Positions 8,815 through 18,427 of a DNA stretch of 64,000 nt are shown piece by piece (position 1 is the stretch's first letter; each line of letters begins with the position of its first letter). The position numbers were made by a program, and so were the translations under genes. The notes under the pieces were generated by a model. That model did no database searches and was not told the DNA's origin. It worked only from the letters and a program-made list of their open reading frames with translations. This DNA is from JAAURB01 sp049647265 (GTDB taxonomy: Bacteria > Cyanobacteriota > Cyanobacteriia > Cyanobacteriales > Microcoleaceae), in contig JBARXJ010000044.1 of the NCBI GenBank assembly GCA_049647265.1, positions 1 to 64,000 of the forward strand. Direction: 5' to 3'.

Positions 8815-8932
8815 TTAGGAGTCAGGAGTCACCGAGTCAGTATTCAGGAGACGCTTGAGATAAACTATTGCCGACTTGGCTATAGCAAGTGCCTTTAAGA
8901 ACAAATAACGAACAAAAAATAACCAATAAATA
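8815..8932. repeat. Intergenic short repeats between der and ecfT
   Basis: The gap contains GGAGTCAGGAGTCACCGAGTCAG-type sequence in pieces, followed by degenerate CAATAAC/AACAAATAAC heptamer-like repeats. The same GGAGTCA and TGACTCC words recur near 12.15, 44.56, 60.0, 61.4 and 62.7 kb, so they are dispersed in this genome. Confidence 0.5.
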
Positions 8933-9904
8933 ATGGATTTATTGCGATCGCTGCCCATTGGCTTATACTTAGAACAACCCATTACTTGGCTGCATCGTCT
9001 GGATGCGCGGGTTAAGTTATTGTGGTTAATGAGCTTTTTAATTACACCCTTATTGTCGAGTGCCATTTGGCGATTAGGATTAGTTATTTTACTGATTCTA
9101 ATTACCCTCAGCGCACAAATTCCCCTGCGAGTTTGGCAGAAACAAATGGGGTGGTTATTGATGTTTTGTAGCTTAATGTTTGTGATTGCTTGTTTATTAC
9201 CCGATGGACTAACCGTCGAACATCAACCTCGACTACCGAATAACGAAATTAGCTTTTCTCTGCCTTCTCCTCAACTCTCCAAACCCGTTAAATCTGAACC
9301 ATTGCAACAGTTTAAGCAGTTTTTCACCCTCTCTTCTGAACCCAGCTTACCGCAACCGACAGATTATCGCTACGTTCTATTTCAACAAGGCCCCATTACC
9401 ATTACGCGCCGTTCTTTTGATTTGGGAATTCGCCTCAGTGCCTTACTCTTTACTCTGGTTTATAGTACGAATTTATACTTATTGACAACCGCCTCAGAAG
9501 AAATTACAGTCGCAATCGAAAATTTAATGGGGCCATTACGACGATTTAATATACCCGTTACTGAAATTGCATTAACTTTAACACTGTCTTTACGCTTTTT
9601 TCCATTAGTTCTGGAGGAAATCCAAAACCTGATTCGTTCAGTCCGCACTCGAGCGATTAATTGGAAAAAACTGGGATTTAGACGCGCCACTCAGGTCTGG
9701 TTAATTGTAGCAGAACGGTTACTGGAAAATCTATTGCTGCGAGCCGAACAAATCTCAACTGCGATGAATGTCAGAGGATTTACTCACCCGAATCAACATC
9801 GAGTCGAGTGGCATCAGCTTCAGCTTGGTTGGGTCGATGGGTTTGCGATCGCGGGTTTAGTGGGGCTTTGGGTGATGCGGATCTTTTTGGGAATCGATAC
9901 ATAA
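8933..9904 (+). CDS. ecfT: Energy-coupling factor transporter transmembrane protein EcfT (CbiQ-like)
   Basis: This 323-residue membrane protein is of the EcfT/CbiQ family, the scaffold that couples ECF-type ATPases to vitamin- or metal-binding S components. Four to six hydrophobic helices are visible, for example VKLLWLMSFLITPLLSSAIW near residue 30 and IALTLTLSLRFFPLVL in the second half. The coupling motifs include AEQISTAMNVRGF, equivalent to the A-x-x-x-RG signature. A 60-residue polar loop separates the first and second helix groups. No ATPase or S component is adjacent; an EcfA-like ATPase lies at 22.4 kb. Plants keep related proteins in the chloroplast. The substrate is unknown. Confidence 0.85.
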   Translation: MDLLRSLPIGLYLEQPITWLHRLDARVKLLWLMSFLITPLLSSAIWRLGLVILLILITLSAQIPLRVWQKQMGWLLMFCSLMFVIACLLPDGLTVEHQPRLPNNEISFSLPSPQLSKPVKSEPLQQFKQFFTLSSEPSLPQPTDYRYVLFQQGPITITRRSFDLGIRLSALLFTLVYSTNLYLLTTASEEITVAIENLMGPLRRFNIPVTEIALTLTLSLRFFPLVLEEIQNLIRSVRTRAINWKKLGFRRATQVWLIVAERLLENLLLRAEQISTAMNVRGFTHPNQHRVEWHQLQLGWVDGFAIAGLVGLWVMRIFLGIDT

Positions 9905-10204
9905 CATAACTTTATATTCTGTAATCTATATTACTTTTTCAAACCAAATATTGCGAATCATTTTAATTTAGTTCAACTTACTATATTTTTTGATATTGAT
10001 AGTGGTGCAGTTGGCTATTATAATTAGAAAACTGAAGCAGTTGATTATATTATTCTCTGCCCAATGTATTAAGTATTAAATCTTAACATAAAGTTGGATA
10101 AAGAAAATAATGATAATCTATAAAAAGCCTAAGAATATTCAATCGCTAAAACTGCCCGATAAAATTATCAAATGAACGCTATTCATCGCATAATCCTAGG
10201 TTGA
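9905..10204. other. AT-rich gap before pipX
   Basis: About 300 bases with no gene, no convincing hairpin terminator and no tandem repeat. It presumably contains the pipX promoter, but no site could be assigned with confidence. Confidence 0.4.
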
Positions 10205-10474
10205 ATGACCACAGAAACTTACATGAATCATCCCAACTTTGGCTTACTTTTTAAAGTTTGTCCAGTTGAGGGAAATCAAGAACTCTTTACCACCCTTTAT
10301 GCTCAGCGACTCTTCTTTCTCGTAACCCATAGTAATAATGGCTTAAAATTTGAGCCGTTAAGTCGTTCTGATGCTCGATTAATGGTGGAAATTAGACTCA
10401 AAATGTTACGTCGAACAGGTAAAATAGAAGAACATAAAAAATTACAAACCATTCATCAGCAGACCTTTCAATAA
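10205..10474 (+). CDS. pipX: PII-interacting protein X (NtcA co-activator)
   Basis: This 89-residue protein closely follows cyanobacterial PipX: NHPNFGLLFKVC, then LYAQRLFFLVTH, LKFEPLSRSDARLMVEIRLKMLRR, and a helical tail ending QQTFQ. PipX is a Tudor-like protein that swaps between the nitrogen sensor PII and the regulator NtcA, boosting NtcA-dependent transcription when 2-oxoglutarate is high. The NtcA-type glnA promoter at 56.9 kb in this window is an expected target class. It is followed immediately by pipY, the conserved cyanobacterial pair. Confidence 0.95.
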   Translation: MTTETYMNHPNFGLLFKVCPVEGNQELFTTLYAQRLFFLVTHSNNGLKFEPLSRSDARLMVEIRLKMLRRTGKIEEHKKLQTIHQQTFQ

Positions 10475-10484
10475 ATTGAATGGA

Positions 10485-11156
10485 ATGACAGATTCAATCC
10501 TACATAATATTAATCAAATCCGGGAAAAACTCCCGGAAACAGTTCGATTCATTGCGGTGACAAAAACGGTTTCGGCAGAAGCCATTAGAGTGGCTTATCA
10601 GGCAGGAATTCGTGACTTTGGAGAAAATCGGGTACAAGAAGCGGTTGAAAAACAAGCACAACTGCAAGATTTAGTCGATGTCAACTGGCATTTAATTGGC
10701 CACTTACAAAGCAACAAAGCCATCACAGCCATAGAACAGTTTGACTGGATACATTCTGTCGATAGCCTCAAACTGGCTCGCCGTTTGGATCGCTTAGCAG
10801 AAGAAAAACAGCATTCGCCTCAAATTTGCTTACAAGTCAAAGTTTTACCCGATCCGGATAAGTTTGGTTGGACGGCGAAACAACTGTTAGAAGATTTGCC
10901 CAAACTCGATGAGTTGCAGCACATTAAAGTTAGAGGGTTAATGACCATTCTTCCCCAAGGGTTAAACTCGTCTGAAGCTCAACAAGCGTTTGACTCAACC
11001 CGCGAACTCAGGGAACAAATTCGGCAACAAAATTGGTCACATATTCAGATGCAAGAACTTTCCATGGGAATGTCATCAGATTATCCCTTGGCAGTCGAAT
11101 CGGGTGCTACTATGATACGACTAGGACAAATTATCTTTGGTGCGAGGAGGGTATAG
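10485..11156 (+). CDS. pipY: PLP homeostasis protein PipY (YggS/COG0325 family)
   Basis: This single-domain, fold-type III PLP-binding protein is of the YggS/PROSC family, involved in pyridoxal-phosphate and amino-acid balance; it has no known catalytic turnover. The PLP lysine is in FIAVTKT, with GENRVQEA, WHLIGHLQSNK, SMGMSSDYPLAVESGAT and RLGQIIFGAR following in family order. An ATG at 10485 is chosen. A TTG nine bases upstream is an alternative nearly touching the pipX stop. Only about 10 bases separate it from pipX, so the two form one transcript, and sepF lies downstream in the same direction. Confidence 0.94.
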   Translation: MTDSILHNINQIREKLPETVRFIAVTKTVSAEAIRVAYQAGIRDFGENRVQEAVEKQAQLQDLVDVNWHLIGHLQSNKAITAIEQFDWIHSVDSLKLARRLDRLAEEKQHSPQICLQVKVLPDPDKFGWTAKQLLEDLPKLDELQHIKVRGLMTILPQGLNSSEAQQAFDSTRELREQIRQQNWSHIQMQELSMGMSSDYPLAVESGATMIRLGQIIFGARRV

Positions 11157-11407
11157 ATAAATATAATATATTCTCTAGTCTGTCAAATTCTGGGTGAGTT
11201 GGGTTATCCACTCTCCTTATCGTTAAACCACTGCGACTCTATCAATCAGGAGTTGAGTCAAAGTTATTAGTCGCTATGTATAATTGAGACGACTAGCACA
11301 GCTAAGCAACTGATAGCAGTCCGTAGGAATACAGTATCTTGTATTCATACCCTTAAATATGTCCAAGAGTAGACTTGTTGTATCAGTTTTATGGAGCAAA
11401 TTAAACC

Positions 11408-12037
11408 GTGAGCATTTTTGGCAAACTTCGGGACTTTGTCGGCTTGAATGATTCAGCCGAGTATGATTACGAATATGAAGAGATGGAAGGGGATCAGTAT
11501 CAAAGTACTTATCCTGTTCCTCAACCTCAAGCTGCTGCTGCACCCACAGAGGAAGAGCGGCGAACTTCTACTTCTACGACTCCTTCTCGTAGACCAAGAG
11601 AAAGAGCAACAATTGGATCAGTTAATACAGGTGGTGTGATGTCTGAAACGGTAGGATCGAGTGTTGGTAATGTGATTGGAATGCCGGGTGCATTAAACGG
11701 AATTTCTGAGGTGATGGTGATGGAGCCTCGCACCTTTGAAGAAATGCCTGCGGCTATTCGTTCTCTCAAAGAGAGAAAGTCTGTTGTTTTGAATTTAACG
11801 ATGATGGACCCCGATCAAGCTCAAAGAGCGGTTGATTTTGTGGCTGGCGGAACTTATGCTCTAGATGGTCATCAAGAACGGATTGGAGAAAGTATCTTCT
11901 TGTTTACTCCAAGCTGTGTTCAGGTTAGAACTCAATCTGGTGTGGTTCATGAAGTCGCCTCTCAAGGACGTTCACCCCGGCTTTCTTCTACAATGGCTTC
12001 TGTTTGGCAAACTGAAAAAACACCTGCTGCACAGTAA
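11408..12037 (+). CDS. sepF: Cell division protein SepF (Cdv2)
   Basis: SepF binds FtsZ and the membrane at the division site. The N-terminus MSIFGKLRDFVGLND is the amphipathic membrane anchor. An acidic, Ala/Thr-rich linker covers residues 16-95. The globular SepF domain (about 100-185) shows VMVMEPRTFEEMPAAIRSLKERKSVVLNLTMMDPDQAQRAVDFVAGG and IGESIFLFTPS in order, abbreviated here across the domain. The start is GTG at 11408, required to include the anchor helix. The order pipX-pipY-sepF matches other cyanobacteria. It converges on secA. Confidence 0.94.
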   Translation: MSIFGKLRDFVGLNDSAEYDYEYEEMEGDQYQSTYPVPQPQAAAAPTEEERRTSTSTTPSRRPRERATIGSVNTGGVMSETVGSSVGNVIGMPGALNGISEVMVMEPRTFEEMPAAIRSLKERKSVVLNLTMMDPDQAQRAVDFVAGGTYALDGHQERIGESIFLFTPSCVQVRTQSGVVHEVASQGRSPRLSSTMASVWQTEKTPAAQ

Positions 12038-12070
12038 TTTGAGTTTTCAATTATAGCGCGTAGCGCTGGC

Positions 12071-12105
12071 GGGAACAGGGAACAGGGAACAGGGAACAGG
12101 GAACA
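12071..12105. repeat. Five perfect tandem copies of the heptamer GGGAACA
   Basis: Five contiguous GGGAACA units, followed by GGCAA, lie between sepF and secA. They are followed by TCTCCTGTCTCCTGACTCC-type repeats to about 12180. Short tandemly repeated repetitive sequences with seven-base periods are common in filamentous cyanobacteria. Confidence 0.9.
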
Positions 12106-12186
12106 GGCAAGTAGCCTATAGGAGGGCGTGTCTCCTGTCTCCTGACTCCTGACTCGCAGACTCGCTGACTCCTAACTCCTACAGAT

Positions 12187-12215
12187 AGAGACGCTATATG
12201 AAACGCCTCTATTTT
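12187..12215. terminator. Possible bidirectional terminator between sepF and secA
   Basis: The arms AGAGACG and CGCCTCT (one G-T pair) close a ten-base loop, followed by ATTTTG on the plus strand. It sits 150 bases after sepF and just beyond the secA stop, where a shared terminator for convergent genes is expected. The T-run is short. Confidence 0.5.
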
Positions 12216-12221
12216 GTATAA

Positions 12222-15005
12222 CTATGCCACTGCGGGTTGAGGTTGGAATTGGAACATCGAATAAATCACATTTCGGCGAATATCCGTCATCATTTCCAGG
12301 AATTGTTCATAGCCTTCTCGTTTATATTCAATTAACGGATCTTTTTGTCCGTAACCGCGTAAACCGACAGACTCTCGTAATGCATCCATTTGTTGCAAAT
12401 GTTCGCGCCAGAGGGTATCAATTTGTTGGAGGATAAAGAAACGTTCTGCTTCTCGCATTAAACCCGGTTTAAGTTGATTAACTTGGGCTTCTTTAATATC
12501 GTAAGCATTGCGAAGTTGCTCATGCAAGAAGGTCTTAATTTCATCGATATTTAAATCAATTAATTGATCGGCGGTTAAATCTTGCAATAAATAAACAAAT
12601 TCTTTAGCTTTATCAACGACTTTCTCAATATCCCATTCTTCCGAAGGTAAGTCTGGGTTAATATAGGCATCAACAATATCATCCATGGTTCTTTCACCAT
12701 ATTGAATCACTTGTTCTTTGAGGTCTTGCCCTTCTAAAACCCGGCGACGTTCGGCATAAATAGCGCGGCGTTGATTATTCATCACCTCGTCATATTCAAA
12801 TACCTGCTTGCGGATATCATAATAATAGGTTTCAACCTTTTTCTGCGCCCCTTCGAGAGATCGCGTCAACATTTTCGACTCAATGGGCATATCTTCTTCA
12901 ACGTTAAACATACTCATTAAGCCAGCAACGCGATCGCCACCAAAGATCCGTAATAAGTTATCCTCTAAACTGAGGAAGAACCGGGTTGAACCGGGGTCTC
13001 CTTGTCGTCCGGCCCGTCCTCGTAATTGGTTATCAATACGGCGAGACTCGTGACGTTCTGTACCAATGACGTGCAGTCCACCTAAGCCAATCACTTCATC
13101 ATGCTCAACATCGGTAAACTGTTCGTATTCTGCCACAATCGTTTTATAAACATCCCGTAATTTTTGAATCACCGGTTCAGTTGTGGGGGCTTTTTCTGCG
13201 GCAACGGCTAATTTATCTTCGGCTTGTAATTCGGGTAAATTGCGATCGCCATATTCAGAAACAGCAAAGTCTACTGCTTCTTTAAGTTGAAGTTCTGCCG
13301 CTTGAGACATTTGGGTGGGGAATATCTCAGAAGAGACTTTCCACGTTTTGGCTTTTTTCTCTTCACCAAACCCTTGAACGGCATTGCGTTTACTTCTCGG
13401 AACAGGAGTGACTGCTAACTCTTTTTCATCTTCTGGTTTAACCACACGGGGCATAAAATATTCCCGCATTTTCAACCGCGCCATATAGTCGGCATTTCCC
13501 CCAAGGATAATATCTGTTCCTCGACCTGCCATATTGGTGGCAATGGTTACACTGCCTCTACGTCCGGCTTGGGCAACAATTTCAGATTCGCGTTCAACGT
13601 TTTCGGGTTTAGCATTGAGTAAGTTATGAGGAACTTTACGTTGAGATAATAGACGCGAGAGTAACTCTGATTTTTCAACGCTAGTTGTTCCCACTAATAC
13701 CGGACGACCGACTTCGTGCATATGGGCGCATTCATCGGCGATAGACTGCCATTTCCCGGCTTCTGTCTTATAAACGACATCGGCTAAGTCTACCCGACCA
13801 ATAGGACGGTTTGTGGGGATAATACTCACCTGTAAATCATAAATCTTCTCAAATTCGGCTTCTTCCGTTTTTGCCGTTCCGGTCATCCCCGATAGTTTCG
13901 GATACAGTAAAAAGAAGTTTTGGTAAGTAATCGTGGCTAAAGTTTGGGTTTCTGGCTGAATATCGACTCCTTCTTTGGCTTCTATCGCCTGGTGTAAGCC
14001 ATCACTCCAGCGTCGCCCTTGCATTACCCGGCCGGTAAATTCATCAACAATGACGACTTCTTGATCCCGGACAATATAATTAACATCTTTAACAAATAGT
14101 TCTTTGGCTTTGAGGGCATTAAAAATAAAATGCGCCCAAGGGTTACTGGGATCGTATAAATCTTGCATCCCCACCAATTCTTCGGCGGCGGCAAAACCTT
14201 CATCAGTTAACAACACGTTGCGGGCTTTTTCGTCGACTTCGTAATGGTCTTCCGGTTGTAAAGCTTGCGCCACTTGAGCCGCGCGAATATACTTTTCACT
14301 GGGACGTTCTACCTGACCGGAGATAATTAACGGGGTACGGGCTTCATCAACTAAAACAGAATCTACTTCATCAATAATGCAATAGTTGAACGGACGTTGT
14401 ACGACATCATCAATAGAAGTTGCCATATTATCCCGGAGATAATCAAACCCTACCTCACTATTAGTGGCATAAGTAATATCACAAAGATAATTTTTCTTGC
14501 GTTCCTCAGGAGTCATTCCTTGCTGAATCAGTCCGACGCTTAAGCCTAAAAATCGATGAATTTGCCCCATCCATTCCGCATCCCGGCGGGCCAGATAATC
14601 ATTTACGGTAATTGCATGAACCCCATCTCCCGAAAGGGCATTAAGATAACAAGGTAGTGTGGAAACTAATGTTTTCCCTTCCCCGGTTTTCATCTCAGCA
14701 ATTTCGCCTTTATGCAGGATCATACCGCCGAGGAGTTGGACATCAAAGTGACGCATCCCCAGGACTCGTAACCCGGCTTCGCGCACAACCGCAAAGGCTT
14801 CGGGTAAAATCTCATCTAAAATTTGTTCTCGTTCTTCTCGAGATTTTGCCTTTTCTAGAAGTTGTTTAAATTCCCCTGTTTTTCCCCGCAGTTGCTCATC
14901 AGAAAGGGCATGAATATCTTCTTCTAAAATATTGATATCTGTGACAATAGGCTGAAACTTTTTGAGTTTTCGAGCATTGGGATCACCCAGTAAAGCTTTT
15001 AACAT
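12222..15005 (-). CDS. secA: Preprotein translocase ATPase SecA
   Basis: This 927-residue motor drives preproteins through SecYEG into the thylakoid or plasma membrane. The DEAD-type motor is visible: Walker A in EMKTGEGKT, DEVDSVLVDEARTPLIISG, and the second RecA half ending GRAGRQGDPG. The C-terminal scaffold and wing domains follow (ETYYYDIRKQVFEYDEVMNNQRR). Near residues 530-570 is the cyanobacterial and plastid-type insertion (VTPVPRSKRNAVQGFGEEKKAKTWKVSS, given in part). The C-terminus lacks the Cys-rich zinc tail found in proteobacterial SecA, as usual for cyanobacteria. Confidence 0.96.
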   Translation of the reverse strand: MLKALLGDPNARKLKKFQPIVTDINILEEDIHALSDEQLRGKTGEFKQLLEKAKSREEREQILDEILPEAFAVVREAGLRVLGMRHFDVQLLGGMILHKGEIAEMKTGEGKTLVSTLPCYLNALSGDGVHAITVNDYLARRDAEWMGQIHRFLGLSVGLIQQGMTPEERKKNYLCDITYATNSEVGFDYLRDNMATSIDDVVQRPFNYCIIDEVDSVLVDEARTPLIISGQVERPSEKYIRAAQVAQALQPEDHYEVDEKARNVLLTDEGFAAAEELVGMQDLYDPSNPWAHFIFNALKAKELFVKDVNYIVRDQEVVIVDEFTGRVMQGRRWSDGLHQAIEAKEGVDIQPETQTLATITYQNFFLLYPKLSGMTGTAKTEEAEFEKIYDLQVSIIPTNRPIGRVDLADVVYKTEAGKWQSIADECAHMHEVGRPVLVGTTSVEKSELLSRLLSQRKVPHNLLNAKPENVERESEIVAQAGRRGSVTIATNMAGRGTDIILGGNADYMARLKMREYFMPRVVKPEDEKELAVTPVPRSKRNAVQGFGEEKKAKTWKVSSEIFPTQMSQAAELQLKEAVDFAVSEYGDRNLPELQAEDKLAVAAEKAPTTEPVIQKLRDVYKTIVAEYEQFTDVEHDEVIGLGGLHVIGTERHESRRIDNQLRGRAGRQGDPGSTRFFLSLEDNLLRIFGGDRVAGLMSMFNVEEDMPIESKMLTRSLEGAQKKVETYYYDIRKQVFEYDEVMNNQRRAIYAERRRVLEGQDLKEQVIQYGERTMDDIVDAYINPDLPSEEWDIEKVVDKAKEFVYLLQDLTADQLIDLNIDEIKTFLHEQLRNAYDIKEAQVNQLKPGLMREAERFFILQQIDTLWREHLQQMDALRESVGLRGYGQKDPLIEYKREGYEQFLEMMTDIRRNVIYSMFQFQPQPAVA

Positions 15006-15897
15006 GGCGAGATTCTAAATAATTTTAACAAGTTTATACTGAGAGCTTAAAGTTTACTGAGCTGGGTTGATACAAGTCTGAGCAGATCTACCCATTTTAT
15101 CAAGGGGTACACCATCCATCAGTTCATCGGTGTTTCCAGCTCCAATAAAAAGATCTTGTATTGGTTATTGTAGCAATCGATGTATCTGAGGGGAAATACG
15201 GGTAATCTCTACAAGTCGGTCAATTGTCGGTTGTTATGATGTCAGTAGCGCACAGGCGCTATGGCTACCGCCAATAGAAAAGCGATCGCAGAAGTTATTT
15301 GTTGAGCAAGTAAAACAAATCACCCATTGACAAATAATCAACGATAAATAATCAATGTGTTAGAATCCTTGATTAACCCTTGAAAGTCGGCAGGGTTTGT
15401 TTGCCCAATCTTGGGGGATATCCGAGTTCGATCTCGGTTCACGGCTGTCTATTGCCCTGAAACATTGTGCGTTCACAACTGAAGCATACTGATGTTTCCT
15501 AAAGTAGACAACCCTGATACAGATTCAACCCCGTTCGCCGATTAATGTTAGGGATGGGGATTGCAACTCTCAATTGCAAGTCGCTGTTGAATCCTACAGG
15601 AAGTCTTGACGTTTGATTGCATCGATGGCTGAAAGGTCGAGAGCGATTTGCTGGGATCAACTCAGTCAAGTCAAATTGAGCCACTCTGCTACATTGCATT
15701 CAACCCTATTGATCGTCAAGGCTTGCTGAGATACATATTAAAGTCGTCAGGGACTGAATAAATTCAGTAAAATGACGTTAACACAAGCCATAAACTCGAA
15801 AAATTAAAGTAAGTTTATCATCTTTTAATTTTTCAATTCTAAAAAATGTCACGCTAAAATTAGCGTACGGGCATGCAGCAAATGATGAGTATTAGCC
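15006..15897 (+). other. Long intergenic region before clpC with strong RNA-like pairing
   Basis: The 890 bases hold no protein gene. The first third has a HIP1 site and the GTAGCGC...GCGCTA small palindrome near 15250. From about 15375 nested helices appear. CAGGG (15391) pairs with CCCTG (15455) around a perfect hairpin CCGAG/CTCGG (15422-15437, loop TTCGAT). GATTCAAC (15522) pairs with GTTGAATC (15586) around repeated TTGCAA words. A hairpin CTGAAT/ATTCAG lies near 15754. This may be an sRNA or a long clpC leader. A tRNA was considered because of the TTCGATC-like loop but the cloverleaf does not close. Confidence 0.3.
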
Positions 15898-18369
15898 ATG
15901 TTTGAACGCTTCACAGAAAAAGCAATTAAAGTAATCATGTTGGCCCAGGAGGAAGCACGCCGCCTGGGACATAACTTCGTGGGCACAGAACAGATCCTCT
16001 TGGGTCTGATCGGAGAAGGCACAGGTGTCGCAGCCAAAGTGCTCAAGTCCATGGGGGTGAACTTAAAAGACGCTCGGATCGAGGTCGAAAAGATCATTGG
16101 TCGGGGTTCTGGGTTTGTCGCCGTCGAAATTCCCTTTACTCCTCGTGCCAAGCGCGTCTTAGAACTTTCTTTAGAAGAGGCTCGCCAATTAGGACACAAC
16201 TATATTGGCACAGAACACCTGCTTCTGGGGTTGATTCGCGAAGGAGAAGGAGTCGCCGCTCGTGTCCTGGAAAACTTGGGTGTTGATCTCACTAAAGTCC
16301 GCACTCAGGTGATTCGGATGTTGGGTGAAACAGCCGAAGTTACAGCCGGCGGCACTAATAGCCGGACGAAAACACCCACCTTGGATGAATTCGGCTCTAA
16401 TTTAACCCAAATGGCCGGCGAAGGCAAGCTTGACCCGGTTGTGGGTCGGCAAAAGGAAATTGAACGGGTGATTCAAATTCTCGGTCGTCGTACCAAGAAT
16501 AACCCCGTTTTAATTGGAGAACCGGGGGTTGGTAAAACCGCGATCGCTGAAGGTCTAGCCCAGCGCATTGCTCAAAATGATGTGCCGGATATCCTGGAAG
16601 AAAAACGAGTCGTTACCCTAGATATTGGTCTGCTGGTGGCAGGGACGAAATATCGGGGTGAGTTTGAAGAACGACTCAAAAAGATTATGGATGAAATCCG
16701 CTCTGCTGGCAATGTGATCCTCGTGATTGACGAGGTACATACCTTAATTGGGGCCGGGGCAGCAGAAGGGGCTATTGATGCGGCAAACATCCTGAAGCCT
16801 GCCTTAGCGCGGGGTGAATTGCAATGTATCGGCGCAACCACCCTGGATGAATATCGCAAGCACATTGAACGCGATGCTGCTTTAGAACGCCGTTTTCAAC
16901 CCGTTATGGTGGGTGAACCGTCTGTTGATGAAACGATTGAAATCTTATTTGGTTTGCGGGAACGTTATGAACAGCACCACAAACTGAAGATTTTAGATGA
17001 GTCTCTCGAGGCAGCGGCTAAACTGTCTGATCGGTATATTTCAGATCGGTTTTTACCCGATAAAGCGATTGATTTAATTGATGAAGCCGGATCTCGGGTT
17101 CGTTTGATTAACTCTCAATTGCCTCCAGCCGCTAAAGAATTGGATAAGGAATTGCGACAAGTCCTGAAAGACAAGGATGAAGCGGTTCGTTCCCAAGATT
17201 TTGACCGGGCAGGAGAATTGCGCGATCGCGAAATGGAAATTAAATCCGAAATTAGGGCGATCGCTCAGAATAAAAAGTCTGAAACCCGCACCGATGAAGA
17301 TGATTCTCCGATGGTAACGGAAGAAGATATCGCTCAAATCGTTGCCAGTTGGACAGGCATTCCGGTGAATAAACTCACCGAGTCTGAGTCTGAGAAACTG
17401 TTGCACATGGAAGATACCTTGCATCAGCGTCTGATTGGCCAAGATGATGCGGTTAAAGCGGTTTCTCGTGCCATTCGTCGGGCTAGAGTCGGCTTGAAGA
17501 ACCCCAACCGTCCGATCGCCAGTTTCATCTTCTCAGGGCCTACTGGGGTGGGTAAAACTGAGTTAACTAAAGCGTTAGCCACCTACTTCTTTGGTTCGGA
17601 AGAGGCGATGATCCGCTTGGATATGTCGGAATTTATGGAACGCCACACCGTTTCTAAATTAATTGGTTCTCCGCCTGGATATGTTGGGTATAACGAAGGG
17701 GGACAACTGACAGAAGCAGTTCGCCGTCGTCCTTACACTGTGGTGCTATTTGACGAAATCGAAAAAGCACACCCGGATGTATTTAATATGCTGTTGCAAA
17801 TCTTGGAAGATGGTCGCCTGACTGATGCCAAGGGTCGAACAGTTGACTTCAAAAACACCTTAATCATTATGACCTCTAATATTGGGTCGAAAGTGATTGA
17901 AAAAGGTGGCGGTGGTTTAGGCTTTGAGTTTGAGGATGATGCCACCGATGCTCAGTACAATCGGATTCGTAACCTGGTTAACGAAGAGCTGAAACAGTAC
18001 TTCAGACCCGAATTCCTCAACCGTTTGGATGAGATTATTGTCTTCCGTCAGTTAAACAAAGAGGAGGTCAAGGAAATTGCTGTGATTATGTTAAATGAAG
18101 TCTTTAGCCGCTTAGGGGAAAAAGGCATCACGTTAGAAATCACAGATCGATTTAATGAACGCTTAGTCGAAGAAGGCTACAACCCCAGCTACGGCGCACG
18201 TCCTCTGCGTCGGGCAATTATGCGCCTGTTGGAAGATAGCTTAGCCGAAGAAATTCTCTCCGGTCGCATCAAAGAAGGCGATATTGCCGTGGTTGATGTC
18301 GATGAAAGCGGTCAGGTTAATGTTTCACAGGGCGAAAAACGGGAATTGTTACCCCAGACTGCTGAATAG
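15898..18369 (+). CDS. clpC: ATP-dependent Clp protease ATP-binding subunit ClpC
   Basis: This HSP100 unfoldase feeds proteins to ClpP/ClpR. The order is two Clp-N repeats (about 1-145, FTEKAIKVIMLAQEEAR and FTPRAKRVLELSLEEAR), AAA domain 1 with GEPGVGKT, a middle UVR/coiled segment (DKDEAVRSQDFDRAGELRDRE), and AAA domain 2 with GPTGVGKTE. A D2-small domain ends ILSGRIKEGDIAVVDV. The 823 residues and the UVR motif mark ClpC rather than ClpB. The ATG at 15898 begins MFERFTEKA, the conserved start. A hairpin terminator follows. Confidence 0.96.
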   Translation: MFERFTEKAIKVIMLAQEEARRLGHNFVGTEQILLGLIGEGTGVAAKVLKSMGVNLKDARIEVEKIIGRGSGFVAVEIPFTPRAKRVLELSLEEARQLGHNYIGTEHLLLGLIREGEGVAARVLENLGVDLTKVRTQVIRMLGETAEVTAGGTNSRTKTPTLDEFGSNLTQMAGEGKLDPVVGRQKEIERVIQILGRRTKNNPVLIGEPGVGKTAIAEGLAQRIAQNDVPDILEEKRVVTLDIGLLVAGTKYRGEFEERLKKIMDEIRSAGNVILVIDEVHTLIGAGAAEGAIDAANILKPALARGELQCIGATTLDEYRKHIERDAALERRFQPVMVGEPSVDETIEILFGLRERYEQHHKLKILDESLEAAAKLSDRYISDRFLPDKAIDLIDEAGSRVRLINSQLPPAAKELDKELRQVLKDKDEAVRSQDFDRAGELRDREMEIKSEIRAIAQNKKSETRTDEDDSPMVTEEDIAQIVASWTGIPVNKLTESESEKLLHMEDTLHQRLIGQDDAVKAVSRAIRRARVGLKNPNRPIASFIFSGPTGVGKTELTKALATYFFGSEEAMIRLDMSEFMERHTVSKLIGSPPGYVGYNEGGQLTEAVRRRPYTVVLFDEIEKAHPDVFNMLLQILEDGRLTDAKGRTVDFKNTLIIMTSNIGSKVIEKGGGGLGFEFEDDATDAQYNRIRNLVNEELKQYFRPEFLNRLDEIIVFRQLNKEEVKEIAVIMLNEVFSRLGEKGITLEITDRFNERLVEEGYNPSYGARPLRRAIMRLLEDSLAEEILSGRIKEGDIAVVDVDESGQVNVSQGEKRELLPQTAE

Positions 18370-18400
18370 TTTTTCACCCTGACTTAAATTGAATTTGTAT

Positions 18401-18427
18401 AGACGTTCAACCTTGAGCGTCTTTTTT
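18401..18427 (+). terminator. Rho-independent terminator of clpC
   Basis: AGACG-TTCAA pairs with TTGAG-CGTCT (one G-T pair) followed by a TTTTTT run, 32 bases after the clpC stop. Confidence 0.8.

Noticed and set aside
15385..15450. Possible tRNA upstream of clpC because of a CCGAG-TTCGAT-CTCGG arm.
   Set aside because: No acceptor stem, D-arm or anticodon arm can be formed around it.
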